In this document: positions 1 to 6,118 of the stretch, in pieces
How the letters are laid out: each line of letters opens with the position of its first letter
Position numbering within the stretch: position 1 is the stretch's first letter
DNA from: Pseudopedobacter sp039918235
Lineage (GTDB): Bacteria; Bacteroidota; Bacteroidia; Sphingobacteriales; Sphingobacteriaceae
Direction of reading: 5' to 3'
Assembly (NCBI GenBank): GCA_039918235.1
Contig: JBDSHZ010000129.1
Span: 1 to 11,926 of the forward strand
DNA length: 11,926 bases
Notes under the pieces: generated by a model
The model's input: the letters and a program-made list of their open reading frames with translations, nothing else
What the model was told of the DNA's origin: nothing
The model's database searches: none
Made by a program: the position numbers and the translations under genes

Positions 1-1
1 A

Positions 2-739
2 TTTTCCTGCATTATTATAGACGATGAAGAATTGGCCCGCCAAAGGCTAATAAGGTTATTAACTCCTTATTCTTTTATCAATGTTATTGCCCAGGCAAGC
101 AACGGACAGGAAGGATTGAAACTGGTAGAGCAGCATCAGCCAGATTTAATTTTTTTGGATGTAGAAATGCCTGTGATGAACGGCTTTGAAATGTTATCGA
201 AAGTTAAAAAGCAGCCTAAAGTAATTTTTACCACTGCTTATGATCAATATGCCATTAAAGCTTTTGAGGAAAACTCTTTGGATTATTTACTAAAACCCAT
301 TGAAAAGGAGCGTTTAGAAAAAAGCATGCAAAAGTTGCAGGAAACGCACAAACCTATGGCATTGCCCTTACAGGATTTGCTGGACCAATTAAAGCCAAAA
401 AAGGAAGTTAAAACCTTAACCGTAAAAATTGGTGATAAAATTTTGCTGATTCAACTCAACAGCATTATAGCTATTGAGGCAGAGGATAAATATGTTTTCC
501 TCCATACAGAAGATGGCAATAAACATTTAACTGATTTTACGCTCACCAGCTTAGAAGAAAAACTTCCGGATACTTTCTGTAGGATCCATAGAAGTATTAT
601 CATTAATACCGATAAAATTAAAGAGATTAGAAAAAGCTTTAACGGTGCTTTGGTATTTGTAATGAATAACTCGGCGCAAAGCAAATTCACCAGCAGCCGT
701 AGCAACTCTGAGGCATTAAGGGAAAGGTTTGATATTTGA
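2..739 (+). CDS. LytTR-family response regulator (5' end outside window)
   Basis: This is a cytoplasmic two-component response regulator: a receiver domain followed by a LytTR DNA-binding domain. The open frame runs in from the left edge. The TTG at 32 is not the start, because the acidic receiver residues are coded just before it (Asp-Asp-Glu, 20-28). Only a few N-terminal residues are probably missing. The phospho-acceptor Asp is at codon 158-160, in the motif LDVEMPVMNG. The conserved Thr lies in VIFTTAY, and the Lys-Pro of LLKPIE is at 293-298. A linker follows, then the LytTR domain from about 410 to 735, with the typical segments AIEAEDKYVFLHT and FCRIHRSIIIN. Family members are phosphorylated by a LytS/YpdA-like sensor kinase, usually encoded next door, here presumably off the left edge. 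Target genes cannot be told. It converges on rlmI. Confidence 0.93.
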   Translation, partial: FSCIIIDDEELARQRLIRLLTPYSFINVIAQASNGQEGLKLVEQHQPDLIFLDVEMPVMNGFEMLSKVKKQPKVIFTTAYDQYAIKAFEENSLDYLLKPIEKERLEKSMQKLQETHKPMALPLQDLLDQLKPKKEVKTLTVKIGDKILLIQLNSIIAIEAEDKYVFLHTEDGNKHLTDFTLTSLEEKLPDTFCRIHRSIIINTDKIKEIRKSFNGALVFVMNNSAQSKFTSSRSNSEALRERFDI

Positions 740-761
740 TTTTATGGGTGGTGAGTTTTTA

Positions 762-880
762 AAGTATTAAGTTATAGGTTATAAGTTTTAGGTTTCTGCT
801 AAACTTATCAATTAATCTCATTTTATAATTTAGTTATTTCCATGCAATACTTAAAACTTAACACCTAAAACTTACAACTC
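762..880. repeat. Two facing arrays of 7-bp repeats between convergent genes
   Basis: Positions 762-796 split into five consecutive heptamers: AAGTATT, AAGTTAT, AGGTTAT, AAGTTTT, AGGTTTC. Positions 846-880 hold five heptamers of the same type on the opposite strand: AATACTT, AAAACTT, AACACCT, AAAACTT, ACAACTC. The arrays face each other across 49 bp, so 778-793 and 863-878 pair with one mismatch over 16 bp. A smaller hairpin (781-791 with 799-808, one bulge) lies just after the left array and might end the regulator transcript, although no strong T-run follows. The right array stops 3 bp before the rlmI stop codon. From memory, comparable AT-rich short-period repeats occur between genes in Pedobacter-type genomes; I could not verify this here. 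Confidence 0.7.
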
Positions 881-883
881 AAC

Positions 884-2068
884 TCAGTAAACCCTACACA
901 ACAATCCTTTTAAATATTCCCCTTCTGGGAAAGAAATACGGATTGGGTGATCTGCAGGTTGATTAAACTGATGGATGATCTGTACTTCTTTTCCTGCATC
1001 TAAAGCTGCCCATGCGATAATCTGCTTAAAAGTGTCGATATCTACTGCGCCAGAGCAACTGAAGGTAGCCAACAAACCGCCTTTTTCTAATAGTTGCATT
1101 CCTAAACGGTTTAAGTCTTTGTAAGCCCTGGCTGCCCTATCCAAAGCTGAGCGGGAAGGTGCATATTTGGGCGGATCTAGAATGACGATATCAAATTTTT
1201 CATCTTGCTCTTTAAATAACCTAAGCTGTTTATTTACATCACTTTGAATGGTCTCCACTTTTGAGGCATCAAAACCATTCAATAAAACATTCTTATTCAA
1301 GGTTTCTATCGCTAATGCAGAACTATCTACTGCAACCACCTTAGAGGCTTCATGAGCTAAAGCATTTAAAGAAAAACCTCCGCTATAGCTAAAACAATCC
1401 AATACCCTTTTTCCTTTCGCATGAGAGGCCACCAACTTTCTATTCTCTCTTTGGTCACAGTAAAAGCCTGATTTTTGCCCTTCGATAATATTAATATGAT
1501 ACTTAATACCATTCTCTTTCACCTCTACAAAATCTGGAGGTAACGCTCCCCAAAGTAATCCTTCAGTTGCTGCTAAACCATCATGCGCTCTTGCTGTGGT
1601 ATCGCTTTTATCAAAAATCCCTTTAACACTTGTCAGTTTTTGCAGTTCCTCTAAAATAATAGGCTTTACACTTTCTAAACCGGAAGTAAGTACCTGTAAG
1701 GATAAATATTCCCCATATTGGTCCGCAATTAAACCAGGCAGATAATCAGATTCGCTAAAAACTAACCTACAGGTATTGGTATTTTCATTCAAAATAGTTG
1801 TTCTGGAAGCAATTGCATTTTGCAAACGTGTTCTCCACCAAACTTCATCAGGTATAACATCTTCCTCCCAACTCAATAACCTTACCGCCACTCTAGACGC
1901 GTCATTATAATGTCCATAAGCCAAAAAATCCTGCTGATGCGAAACTACCTTAACCAATTCTCCGTTGGCAGGTTTATTTTTTACAGCTTGCAAAGCACCA
2001 GAAAAAACCCAAGGATGACGCTGTAATACCGCTTTTTCCTTACCCTTATTTAATGTTATTGAGATCAT
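884..2068 (-). CDS. rlmI: 23S rRNA (cytosine-C5)-methyltransferase RlmI-like
   Basis: This cytoplasmic S-adenosylmethionine-dependent enzyme is predicted to make the 5-methylcytosine equivalent to C1962 of E. coli 23S rRNA. The 394-residue length matches E. coli RlmI (about 396). In order it shows an N-terminal PUA RNA-binding domain (about 1-85, with the motif RHPWVFSGAL), a central EEHEP-like part (ESDYLPGLIADQYG, 106-119), the segment GQKSGFYCDQRENR (197-210), SAM motif I (VLDCFSYSGGFSL, 222-234), an acidic strand end (VVAVDSS, 244-250), DPPKYAP (298-304), and the Cys-containing motif TFSCSG (335-340, Cys338 probable catalytic residue). The C-terminal ADHPIRISFPEGEYLKG also matches the E. 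coli protein as I recall it. The start follows from the family N-terminus. It stands alone, convergent with the response regulator. Confidence 0.95.
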   Translation of the reverse strand: MISITLNKGKEKAVLQRHPWVFSGALQAVKNKPANGELVKVVSHQQDFLAYGHYNDASRVAVRLLSWEEDVIPDEVWWRTRLQNAIASRTTILNENTNTCRLVFSESDYLPGLIADQYGEYLSLQVLTSGLESVKPIILEELQKLTSVKGIFDKSDTTARAHDGLAATEGLLWGALPPDFVEVKENGIKYHINIIEGQKSGFYCDQRENRKLVASHAKGKRVLDCFSYSGGFSLNALAHEASKVVAVDSSALAIETLNKNVLLNGFDASKVETIQSDVNKQLRLFKEQDEKFDIVILDPPKYAPSRSALDRAARAYKDLNRLGMQLLEKGGLLATFSCSGAVDIDTFKQIIAWAALDAGKEVQIIHQFNQPADHPIRISFPEGEYLKGLLCRVY

Positions 2069-2074
2069 AAGCTA

Positions 2075-2082
2075 CAAAGGTA
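2075..2082 (-). promoter_or_regulatory. Possible Bacteroidota -7 promoter element for rlmI
   Basis: On the minus strand this reads TACCTTTG, an exact fit to the Bacteroidota -7 consensus TAnnTTTG. It lies 6 bp before the rlmI ATG, so transcription would begin at or almost at the start codon, giving a leaderless or near-leaderless message. I see no convincing TTTG element at the usual distance upstream. An 8-bp motif with four free or weak positions can arise by chance, so this is tentative. Confidence 0.3.
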
Positions 2083-2157
2083 AATAAAGCATTAGTAAAA
2101 AGGCTAAAGGCAAAAATCTGAAAGCCAAAAACTTTATAGAATGACTTTATTCTAATT

Positions 2158-2290
2158 GATTGCAGCAATCTAATAAAGAATTTGAAAAGGTGCTGCAGTG
2201 CTTTTCGATTCCAGCAGTCCCACTTTTCCTCCAATCCAGTCCCGAAAAAAATCGGGATGCGGGATTTCCGGACTTCGGGTTTATTTTTCA
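2158..2290. repeat. Structured intergenic block, probable interspersed repeat element
   Basis: This block sits between rlmI and the beta-barrel gene and is clearly more GC-rich and structured than other spacers here. It begins with an inverted repeat (GATTGC-A-GCAATC, 2158-2170). It contains a hairpin-capable GAAAAG...CTTTTC near 2184-2206 and a second perfect inverted repeat (TCCCGA, six A, TCGGGA, 2240-2257). A 7-bp tandem (CGGGATG CGGGATT, 2253-2266) and the palindrome TCCGGA (2267-2272) follow. Both strands can be read open for 80 or more codons across it, but neither reading resembles a protein family, which fits a non-coding repeat. I recall similar text between genes of other Pedobacter-like genomes, but that is memory, not a search. 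Its exact ends are uncertain. Confidence 0.5.
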
Positions 2291-2363
2291 AGACCATTCA
2301 TGCTTAGGCAATATTTTTAAAAGTTTGCTGTTTTTAAAACATTACTCATTTAAAACAACAGCA

Positions 2364-2951
2364 ATGAAAAAACTCATCTTAGTATTTTGTTTAATAGTCA
2401 TTACTTCGGCAGGTGCATTTGCACAGTTTCATTTTGGACTAAAAGGGGGCTTAAACTATAACACCATTAAAGCACAGAACAATCAATTTGACGAATCAGG
2501 TGTTTTAGGTTATCAAGTAGGTGTTTGGACCCGAATAGGTAAAAGTTTCTATTTACAACCCGAAGCCTATATTGGAACCAAAGGTTCTAACATCAAATTT
2601 AAGGTTGGAAATACGACCACTACTTTAGAAGAAAAGCAAAAGTTTACTACGTTAGATGTGCCATTATTATTAGGGACAAGAATTGGTGGAGATAAACTAA
2701 ATTTAAGATTAATGGCTGGGCCATCATTCCAGTTTTTATTAGATGATAACAGCAGTGCCTTCTCACAGGCATCCAATCCTGATTTTTACAAGTACAAAGA
2801 CTTTATAACAAACGGACAGATTGGTGCAGGAGTAGATTTTGGGAATTTATCTGTTGATTTAAGATATGAGACCAGCTTAAAAGACATCAATAAAAATGAT
2901 GGACAAAAGCAGAGCTTGCTGCACTTAAGTTTGGGATTTAAGATTTTATAA
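2364..2951 (+). CDS. Secreted outer-membrane beta-barrel protein (PorT-like family)
   Basis: A 195-residue protein with a clear Sec signal peptide (MKK, a hydrophobic run, cleavage near AFA|Q at residue 20-21), followed by alternating aromatic and hydrophobic strands typical of the small outer-membrane beta-barrel families of Bacteroidota. The first mature strand FHFGLKGGLNYN and the repeated turn-strand pattern to the terminal LLHLSLGFKIL fit an eight-strand barrel. The frame is open upstream to 2160, but that part translates the repeat block. The ATG at 2364 gives the signal peptide and is therefore chosen. The specific role is unknown; named relatives include PorT of the type IX secretion system, but this short generic relative cannot be assigned to that machine. 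It is monocistronic: repeat block before it, strong terminator 40 bp after it. Confidence 0.85.
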   Translation: MKKLILVFCLIVITSAGAFAQFHFGLKGGLNYNTIKAQNNQFDESGVLGYQVGVWTRIGKSFYLQPEAYIGTKGSNIKFKVGNTTTTLEEKQKFTTLDVPLLLGTRIGGDKLNLRLMAGPSFQFLLDDNSSAFSQASNPDFYKYKDFITNGQIGAGVDFGNLSVDLRYETSLKDINKNDGQKQSLLHLSLGFKIL

Positions 2952-2989
2952 TTTTATAACTTTTAATTGGGCATTATTTTGATGCAATA

Positions 2990-3030
2990 AGAAAGGGCTT
3001 TTTAGTAAAAAAAGCCCTTTCTGTTTTTTT
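2990..3030 (+). terminator. Rho-independent terminator after the beta-barrel gene
   Basis: A perfect 14-bp stem (AGAAAGGGCTTTTT at 2990-3003 paired with 3009-3022) closes a 5-nt loop and is followed by seven T (3024-3030). It lies 39 bp after the plus-strand stop codon and 4 bp beyond the minus-strand stop at 3034. It should end the plus-strand transcript and may also stop the converging minus-strand transcript, where the T-run is weaker. Confidence 0.92.
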
Positions 3031-3033
3031 AAA

Positions 3034-3684
3034 TTATTGGCATTCGCTCAGTAATGAAGCATTTCTTTCTTTTCCCCAATCTGGCATTAACTCATTTACT
3101 GGTTTAAAATCCTCAAACTTTTTTGCAGCCTCTTCTAATTTTGTTTTAGCGGCTTTTTTTCCACCTCCAAAAGCTTCAGGTGTATAAAAAGTATTTTGTG
3201 CAAGGATGAAATAAGGACGTGGATTGTTAGGGTTCATGGCTTTGGCTTTTTCTATATATGTGGTTGCAGTGCCCATTCCCGCCTGCATTCTTGCCATTGG
3301 ATTCACATAAATCTTCATAAAAGCGAGGTATCCTTTTAAAGCAAAAATTTCACTTTCCTGAGGATTTATAGCTTCCGCTTTTGCAATTAGGTCTAATGCT
3401 TTATCCAAAACGGCATCTTTTTCATCAGTATTGGTTACTGTTGTATTATTAATCAATTGACTGTAAGCAGCATAATAATAAGGGAGCCATTCTACTTTAG
3501 CAATGGTCCCTACTCTTTCAAAATGATTAGCAACAGCCAAATAATCAGCACCAGATTTAGCGTCGTTAAATTGTTGTAACCCTGTTTGCATAGCGCTAGT
3601 ATATTTTGCGTCTTGTGCTTTTGTTACTCCGGCAATAAACATCAATGCTATTGCGATGAATGTAGTTGTGATTTTAGTTTTCAT
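3034..3684 (-). CDS. Secreted TPR-like protein of unknown function, partner of the adjacent receptor
   Basis: A 216-residue protein with a Sec signal peptide (MKTK, hydrophobic core, cleavage near TKA|Q at residue 23-24) and no lipobox, so probably periplasmic. The mature part is alpha-helical with TPR-like repeats: one around residues 90-125 (ALDLIAKAEAINPQESEIFAL) and one around 138-170 (YIEKAKAMNPNNPRPYFILA). The pattern of Ala, Tyr and Pro at repeat ends is typical of TPRs. A Gly-Gly-Gly-Lys-Lys stretch near 173-177 is followed by a charged helix. The exact function is unknown. It starts 100 bp after the TonB-dependent receptor gene on the same strand and probably shares its transcript, suggesting a periplasmic partner or accessory of that receptor. 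Upstream is an unusual G-free leader. Confidence 0.82.
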   Translation of the reverse strand: MKTKITTTFIAIALMFIAGVTKAQDAKYTSAMQTGLQQFNDAKSGADYLAVANHFERVGTIAKVEWLPYYYAAYSQLINNTTVTNTDEKDAVLDKALDLIAKAEAINPQESEIFALKGYLAFMKIYVNPMARMQAGMGTATTYIEKAKAMNPNNPRPYFILAQNTFYTPEAFGGGKKAAKTKLEEAAKKFEDFKPVNELMPDWGKERNASLLSECQ

Positions 3685-3745
3685 GATTTTTATTTTTTAG
3701 TTTGTTGATGAGTTGGTTAGGTTGTTAGTTGAATTGTTTGTTAGG
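3683..3745 (-). promoter_or_regulatory. G-free, unstructured mRNA leader before the TPR gene
   Basis: On the minus strand, no G occurs from 3745 down to the G of the start codon at 3682: 63 consecutive bases of A, C and T. On the plus strand the pentamer GTTAG recurs at 3716, 3724 and 3740, that is at 8- and 16-bp steps. A leader without G can form almost no base pairs. In Bacteroidota, which rarely use Shine-Dalgarno pairing, open A-rich leaders favour ribosome loading, so this may raise translation of the TPR protein. Confidence 0.5.
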
Positions 3746-3765
3746 CTTGTCAATGACTTCATCAG

Positions 3766-3779
3766 ACCATGAACCATGG
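3766..3779. repeat. Short 7-bp tandem ACCATGA ACCATGG
   Basis: Two adjacent heptamers differing in the last base lie 6 bp before the receptor stop codon, in the spacer to the TPR gene. The same 7-bp period appears near 762-880 and 2253-2266. I recall longer ACCATG-type arrays in related genomes, unverified. Two copies alone are weak evidence. Confidence 0.4.
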
Positions 3780-3784
3780 ACTAA

Positions 3785-5890
3785 TTAATTCTTATAAGTA
3801 TTGTCTCCAATGGTGATAAACATGCCTACAAATATGTTTCTTAAAGCTGGTGGCTGAACAGCTTCTCGGTACTGTCCATCATTAGAATAATGGTAGCCGT
3901 ATACATTTTTGAAACCTGGCAAGTTGCTTACTGACGCATAAATCACAGTGTATTTACCGAATACATTTGTTAAATAACTCACGTTCAAGCTTAGGTTCTG
4001 ATAAGTTTTAGTTTTATCACTCATAAAACCATTTGAATTTGGATTATAAAATGGGCGGCCCGATGCAATGCTATAAGTTGCGCCTACATAAGAATTTAGT
4101 TTAGTAAAAAACTGCTTGTAAACAATATTCAAGCTGTGTTTTGCGCCAAACTCTGGTGTTACTTGAGCAGGGTAATTTCTAAAATCTCTTTTGGTATCCA
4201 AGAATGAGTATGAAATCCAATAATCAACACCATTAAAGGTTTTCTTATCTCTCCAGAATAAGTCTATCCCTTTAGCATAACCATATCCATTGTTGTTAAG
4301 ATTTGGGATGGTTTTCACCAAATCTTTGTATTTTTTGTAATAGGCCTCAATTCTAAAGGTTTGTCCGCCTGCCATTTTCTGAAAATTAGCGAGGTAATGC
4401 GTTGCTTTCTGAAAATTCAATTGGCGGGTTTGCACCAAATACTGGTCTTCTGGGTTTTGAAAAAACTCGCCATAAGCCATTGAAACCTGACTAGCCTTTC
4501 CGGTTTTATAGGCCAGTGAAATACGTGGCGCTACATTACTTTCAGATAGATAAGAAGAGTGCTCAGCCCTTAAACCGATTCTAGCTACCAAAGCGTTAGA
4601 AAGAAAGATGTCGGTTTCTGCGTAAGTAGCAAATAATTGATCATCGTAGGCTCTTGACAAGCCGTTCCAAGATTCATCCCTATGATTGTTTAGCCAATCT
4701 CCACCAAATTTCAGGGTAGATAATTGACCGATATATTTTGTTAAAGTTGTTTTTGCTTGAGTCAGTCTGTCTTGGCGACCATAACTGTTAATGTCCTGTA
4801 CGCCATTATCTTTGTTGTTGCTTACCGAAAAACCACTGTTAATCTTCCAGTCATTACCAATATAATCCTGATAAGTTAAATTGGTATAGAGGTTTTTGTT
4901 TTTATTGCTGAACAAGCTATTGGTTTGCGTATTTAGATTTGGAGTGTTTAAGCTTACCTCAGAATTAGCATATTCTGTGTAAGATTTAATCATGCCGGTT
5001 TCAGAAACTTTCCATTTGTAAATAATAGTTCCTCCTAAAGAAACAGGCTCTTTGTTCCAATGTGTTTCCTGTTTAAAAACCGAATAGGCAGGTTTTAGAT
5101 TTAAGTAACTGCCACCAAAAGTGAGCGAAGAGTTTTTAAATCGGATATTTTGATCTAAGCCTGCGCCAACGGTCATTAAGGAAATATCTGTAGTTGTTTT
5201 CTCTGGCAAATCTTTACTTTCCAAAATCAAAGCAGAAGATAAAGCCTGACCGTAAACCGCTGAATAACCTCCTGCGGAAAATGTTGTTCCTTTAAAAAGA
5301 AAAGGACTAAACCTCCCTCTGGAAGCAATATCTGGCAATTGGGTATTAAAGGGAGTTTTCACCAATAAGCCATCAAAATAGGTGTTGGTTTCTGCCGCCG
5401 AACCCCCTCTAACAAAAAGTCCGCTTTCTCCAGTTGCGGGTTGTGTGCCAGGTAATGTTTGCAAAGCAGCATATACATCGGCCTGTGCACCTGCCGTGGT
5501 GGCTACATCTAAAGAATTTAATACCACTCCTTTTTTAGAATCACTGGCTTCAAAAGTTCCGGCGGTGATGGTTACGGCATTTAATACATTTAACTTTTCT
5601 TTAAGAATAAGGTTAAGCTGTAGGGTATTACCTTCAAGAATGATTTTAGTACTGTCTGTACCAAAGCCAATAGCCGAACAAATGATCCATTGCTCCCCCT
5701 TTTCTGTTGATTTAAAGGAAAATCTACCACTACTATCAGAGCTTGTACCATCATAAGAGTCTTTAATTGATAAACTGGCTCCGGCAACAGGATTTGATTT
5801 CGCATCCTTTACCATCCCATTGAGTATGGTTTGCGCCTGACTTTTTCCGGCGAAGCTAATTAAGGCAAAAAATAGGATAAACTTTTTCAT
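3785..5890 (-). CDS. TonB-dependent outer-membrane receptor with carboxypeptidase-regulatory-like domain
   Basis: A 701-residue outer-membrane receptor. The start is set at the ATG at 5890 (MKKFILFFAL), which opens the signal peptide cleaved near SQA|Q at 19-20. An in-frame ATG six codons earlier would only add a poor extension. Residues about 21-98 form a carboxypeptidase-regulatory-like beta-sandwich, followed by a TonB-box-like LNAVTITAG (103-111). The plug begins near 128 and includes GLFVRGGSAAETNTYFDG (157-174). The rest is a barrel. It is shorter than the neighbouring SusC-like protein, has no SusD gene of its own, and lacks SusC plug motifs. It belongs to the SusD-independent group, which often takes up iron complexes, cobalamin or other small ligands; the ligand here is unknown. 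The C-terminus runs past the likely last strand (MFITIG) by DNTYKN, whereas many such barrels end in Phe. Confidence 0.9.
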   Translation of the reverse strand: MKKFILFFALISFAGKSQAQTILNGMVKDAKSNPVAGASLSIKDSYDGTSSDSSGRFSFKSTEKGEQWIICSAIGFGTDSTKIILEGNTLQLNLILKEKLNVLNAVTITAGTFEASDSKKGVVLNSLDVATTAGAQADVYAALQTLPGTQPATGESGLFVRGGSAAETNTYFDGLLVKTPFNTQLPDIASRGRFSPFLFKGTTFSAGGYSAVYGQALSSALILESKDLPEKTTTDISLMTVGAGLDQNIRFKNSSLTFGGSYLNLKPAYSVFKQETHWNKEPVSLGGTIIYKWKVSETGMIKSYTEYANSEVSLNTPNLNTQTNSLFSNKNKNLYTNLTYQDYIGNDWKINSGFSVSNNKDNGVQDINSYGRQDRLTQAKTTLTKYIGQLSTLKFGGDWLNNHRDESWNGLSRAYDDQLFATYAETDIFLSNALVARIGLRAEHSSYLSESNVAPRISLAYKTGKASQVSMAYGEFFQNPEDQYLVQTRQLNFQKATHYLANFQKMAGGQTFRIEAYYKKYKDLVKTIPNLNNNGYGYAKGIDLFWRDKKTFNGVDYWISYSFLDTKRDFRNYPAQVTPEFGAKHSLNIVYKQFFTKLNSYVGATYSIASGRPFYNPNSNGFMSDKTKTYQNLSLNVSYLTNVFGKYTVIYASVSNLPGFKNVYGYHYSNDGQYREAVQPPALRNIFVGMFITIGDNTYKN

Positions 5891-6060
5891 ATTGTTGTTG
5901 ATTAACAATATAAAAGTGTGGCTAAAAAGCCCTCTTTTGAAAGGTTTTTAGATGAGTGGAGAAAAATGGAAGTTGAACGGAGGATTTTTTGGGATAAAAA
6001 ATCGGTGACAAGGATACTTCCAAAGAGAAGTGGGGATTGAAAATATATTATCTGAATAAT
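5891..6060. other. Spacer between the two minus-strand units, with small inverted repeats
   Basis: The spacer before the receptor gene holds three small perfect inverted repeats: TTGTT/AACAA (5895-5908), GGCT/AGCC around AAAA (5920-5931), and GATTTTTT/AAAAAATC around five bases (5983-6003). All would lie in or near the receptor leader. None is followed by a convincing T-run, so I do not call them terminators. The minus-strand word TATCCTTG at 6016-6009 is one mismatch from the -7 consensus TAnnTTTG. A promoter must exist here because of the strong terminator immediately upstream, but I cannot place it. Confidence 0.35.
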
Positions 6061-6097
6061 AAAAAAAGGGAACCGAATTCAATTCGGTTCCCTTTTT
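6061..6097 (-). terminator. Rho-independent terminator of the SusC/SusD operon
   Basis: A 15-bp perfect stem (6063-6077 with 6083-6097, core GGGAACCGAA/TTCGGTTCCC) with a 5-nt loop lies 21 bp after the SusD stop. On the minus strand it ends in a seven-T run partly inside the stem (6067-6061). It separates SusC/SusD from the following receptor and TPR genes, implying that those have their own promoter or depend on read-through. The T-flanks on both sides could also allow plus-strand termination. Confidence 0.93.
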
Positions 6098-6118
6098 ACT
6101 TTTCAATTCACTATTCTC

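Noticed and set aside
32..739. Response regulator beginning at a TTG start at 32
   Set aside because: The frame continues to the left edge and codes the conserved Asp-Asp-Glu of the receiver domain before this codon, so the true start is outside the window.
740..883. CRISPR-like array
   Set aside because: The units are 7 bp, imperfect and contiguous, with no spacers, and no cas gene is present.
2046..2297. 83-codon minus-strand reading frame overlapping the rlmI start
   Set aside because: It overlaps the well-supported rlmI N-terminus and translates the structured repeat block; the product shows no domain.
2160..2363. N-terminal extension of the beta-barrel protein
   Set aside because: It also translates the repeat block and would bury the clear signal peptide that begins at 2364.
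5382..5756. 124-codon plus-strand reading frame inside the receptor gene
   Set aside because: It is antisense to the conserved plug and N-terminal domain of the receptor and has no recognisable family pattern.
5983..6003. GATTTTTT/AAAAAATC hairpin as a terminator
   Set aside because: The stem is almost only A-T and no T-run follows on either strand; a far stronger terminator is 60 bp away.
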